Shown here: in pieces, positions 63,624-64,000 of the stretch
Layout of the letters: each line of letters starts with the position of its first letter
Numbering within the stretch: the first letter of the stretch is position 1
Notes under the pieces: generated by a model
What the model was told of the DNA's origin: nothing
Databases searched by the model: none
What the model saw: only the letters and a program-made list of their open reading frames with translations
DNA from: Halomonas dongshanensis
GTDB taxonomy: Bacteria > Pseudomonadota > Gammaproteobacteria > Pseudomonadales > Halomonadaceae
Direction: 5' to 3'
Length of the DNA stretch: 64,000 nt
NCBI RefSeq assembly: GCF_024790395.1
Contig: NZ_JAJISC010000001.1
Location: 620,001 to 684,000 of the forward strand
Made by a program: the position numbers and the translations under genes

Positions 63624-64000
63624 ATGTCCGATCAACAAAAAAAAGCCCCCCTACGCTCGGCTCAGTGGTTCGGCACCGCCGACAAGAACGGCTTCATGTA
63701 TCGAAGCTGGATGAAGAATCAGGGCATTCCTGATCATGAATTCCAGGGCAAGCCGATCATCGGTATCTGCAACACCTGGTCGGAGCTGACCCCTTGCAAC
63801 GCCCACTTTCGCAAGCTCGCCGAGCACGTGAAAAAAGGCGTGCTCGAGGCCGGCGGCTACCCGGTCGAGTTTCCGGTCTTCTCCAACGGCGAGTCCAATC
63901 TTCGCCCCACGGCGATGTTCACTCGCAACCTCGCGAGCATGGATGTGGAAGAAGCGATTCGCGGCAACCCGATCGATGCGGTGGTGCTATTGGTGGGCTG
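63624..64000 (+). CDS. L-arabonate-type dehydratase, IlvD/Edd family (partial)
   Basis: The first 125 residues of a second IlvD/Edd-family sugar-acid dehydratase; the rest is beyond the right edge. GGAGA precedes the ATG. RSAQWFGTADKNGFMYRSWM, GICNTWSELTPCNAHFRKLA (cluster Cys at about 58) and FSNGESNLRPTAMFTRNL match L-arabonate/galactonate dehydratases. It differs clearly from the paralogue at 32925. Its place after araFGH implies dehydration of L-arabonate made from imported arabinose. Confidence 0.85.
   Translation, partial: MSDQQKKAPLRSAQWFGTADKNGFMYRSWMKNQGIPDHEFQGKPIIGICNTWSELTPCNAHFRKLAEHVKKGVLEAGGYPVEFPVFSNGESNLRPTAMFTRNLASMDVEEAIRGNPIDAVVLLVG

Overview
The window looks like a chromosomal stretch of a GC-rich, probably halophilic or marine gammaproteobacterium of the Halomonas type. 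This is inferred from the strongly acidic periplasmic proteins, four complete TRAP transporters, a tripartite tricarboxylate transporter (TTT), and gene arrangements common in Halomonadaceae. No rRNA, tRNA, CRISPR array, insertion sequence or prophage was recognised. Almost everything is accessory carbon and nitrogen metabolism.

Left part (1-14.3 kb). A cyanate-use locus comes first: a divergent PAS-type regulator (cynF, cut by the left edge) faces cynABD (cyanate-type ABC importer) and cynS (cyanase). Between them lie three copies of a 14-bp operator and a -24/-12 (sigma-54) promoter match. Then follow recQ, a ugp-like carbohydrate ABC importer (C-B-A-E), a decayed aldehyde dehydrogenase fragment beside an AT-richer NYN-domain gene, and a CoA-transferase/HMG-CoA-lyase-like pair.

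Centre (14.5-36.5 kb). A LysR gene and a TRAP operon sit next to the CoA-transferase pair. A large sugar-acid region follows: L-fuconate dehydratase, a FAD-linked 2-hydroxyacid dehydrogenase, a XylX-type 2-keto-3-deoxypentonate dehydratase, a TRAP operon, an LDH2-family dehydrogenase, a GntR regulator, a 2,4-diketo-3-deoxy sugar acid hydrolase and a keto-deoxy-fuconate dehydrogenase. After these come another TRAP operon, a pentonate dehydratase (IlvD/Edd family), a second GntR regulator and an L-arabinose/D-galactose 1-dehydrogenase. Together they could oxidise fuconate, arabinonate and related acids to pyruvate plus lactate or glycolate, or to 2-oxoglutarate semialdehyde, without any sugar kinase.

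Right part (36.5-64 kb). An aldarate/uronate-type group (UxaA/GarD-family dehydratase, a GntR-like regulator with two apparent helix-turn-helix domains, a tartronate-semialdehyde-reductase-like enzyme plus a broken paralogue, an iron alcohol dehydrogenase, an HpaI/GarL-type aldolase) is joined to a TTT transporter with two tandem binding proteins. An AraD1/GguC gene follows. Next is an eight-gene minus-strand operon for tetronates (ltnD, otnI, denD, TRAP, aldehyde dehydrogenase, reductase) under a LacI regulator; it lacks the usual OtnK and OtnC. The window ends with a GbpR-like LysR gene, a periplasmic aldose 1-epimerase, araFGH and the start of a second IlvD/Edd sugar-acid dehydratase.

The most useful new observations are the recurring operator-like motifs that link these modules (TATGACA half-sites at five promoters, ATGTTCAACAT at two to three), the sigma-54 cyanate control region, and the kinase-less, aldolase-less tetronate operon. 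I see no clearly novel defence or mobile system.
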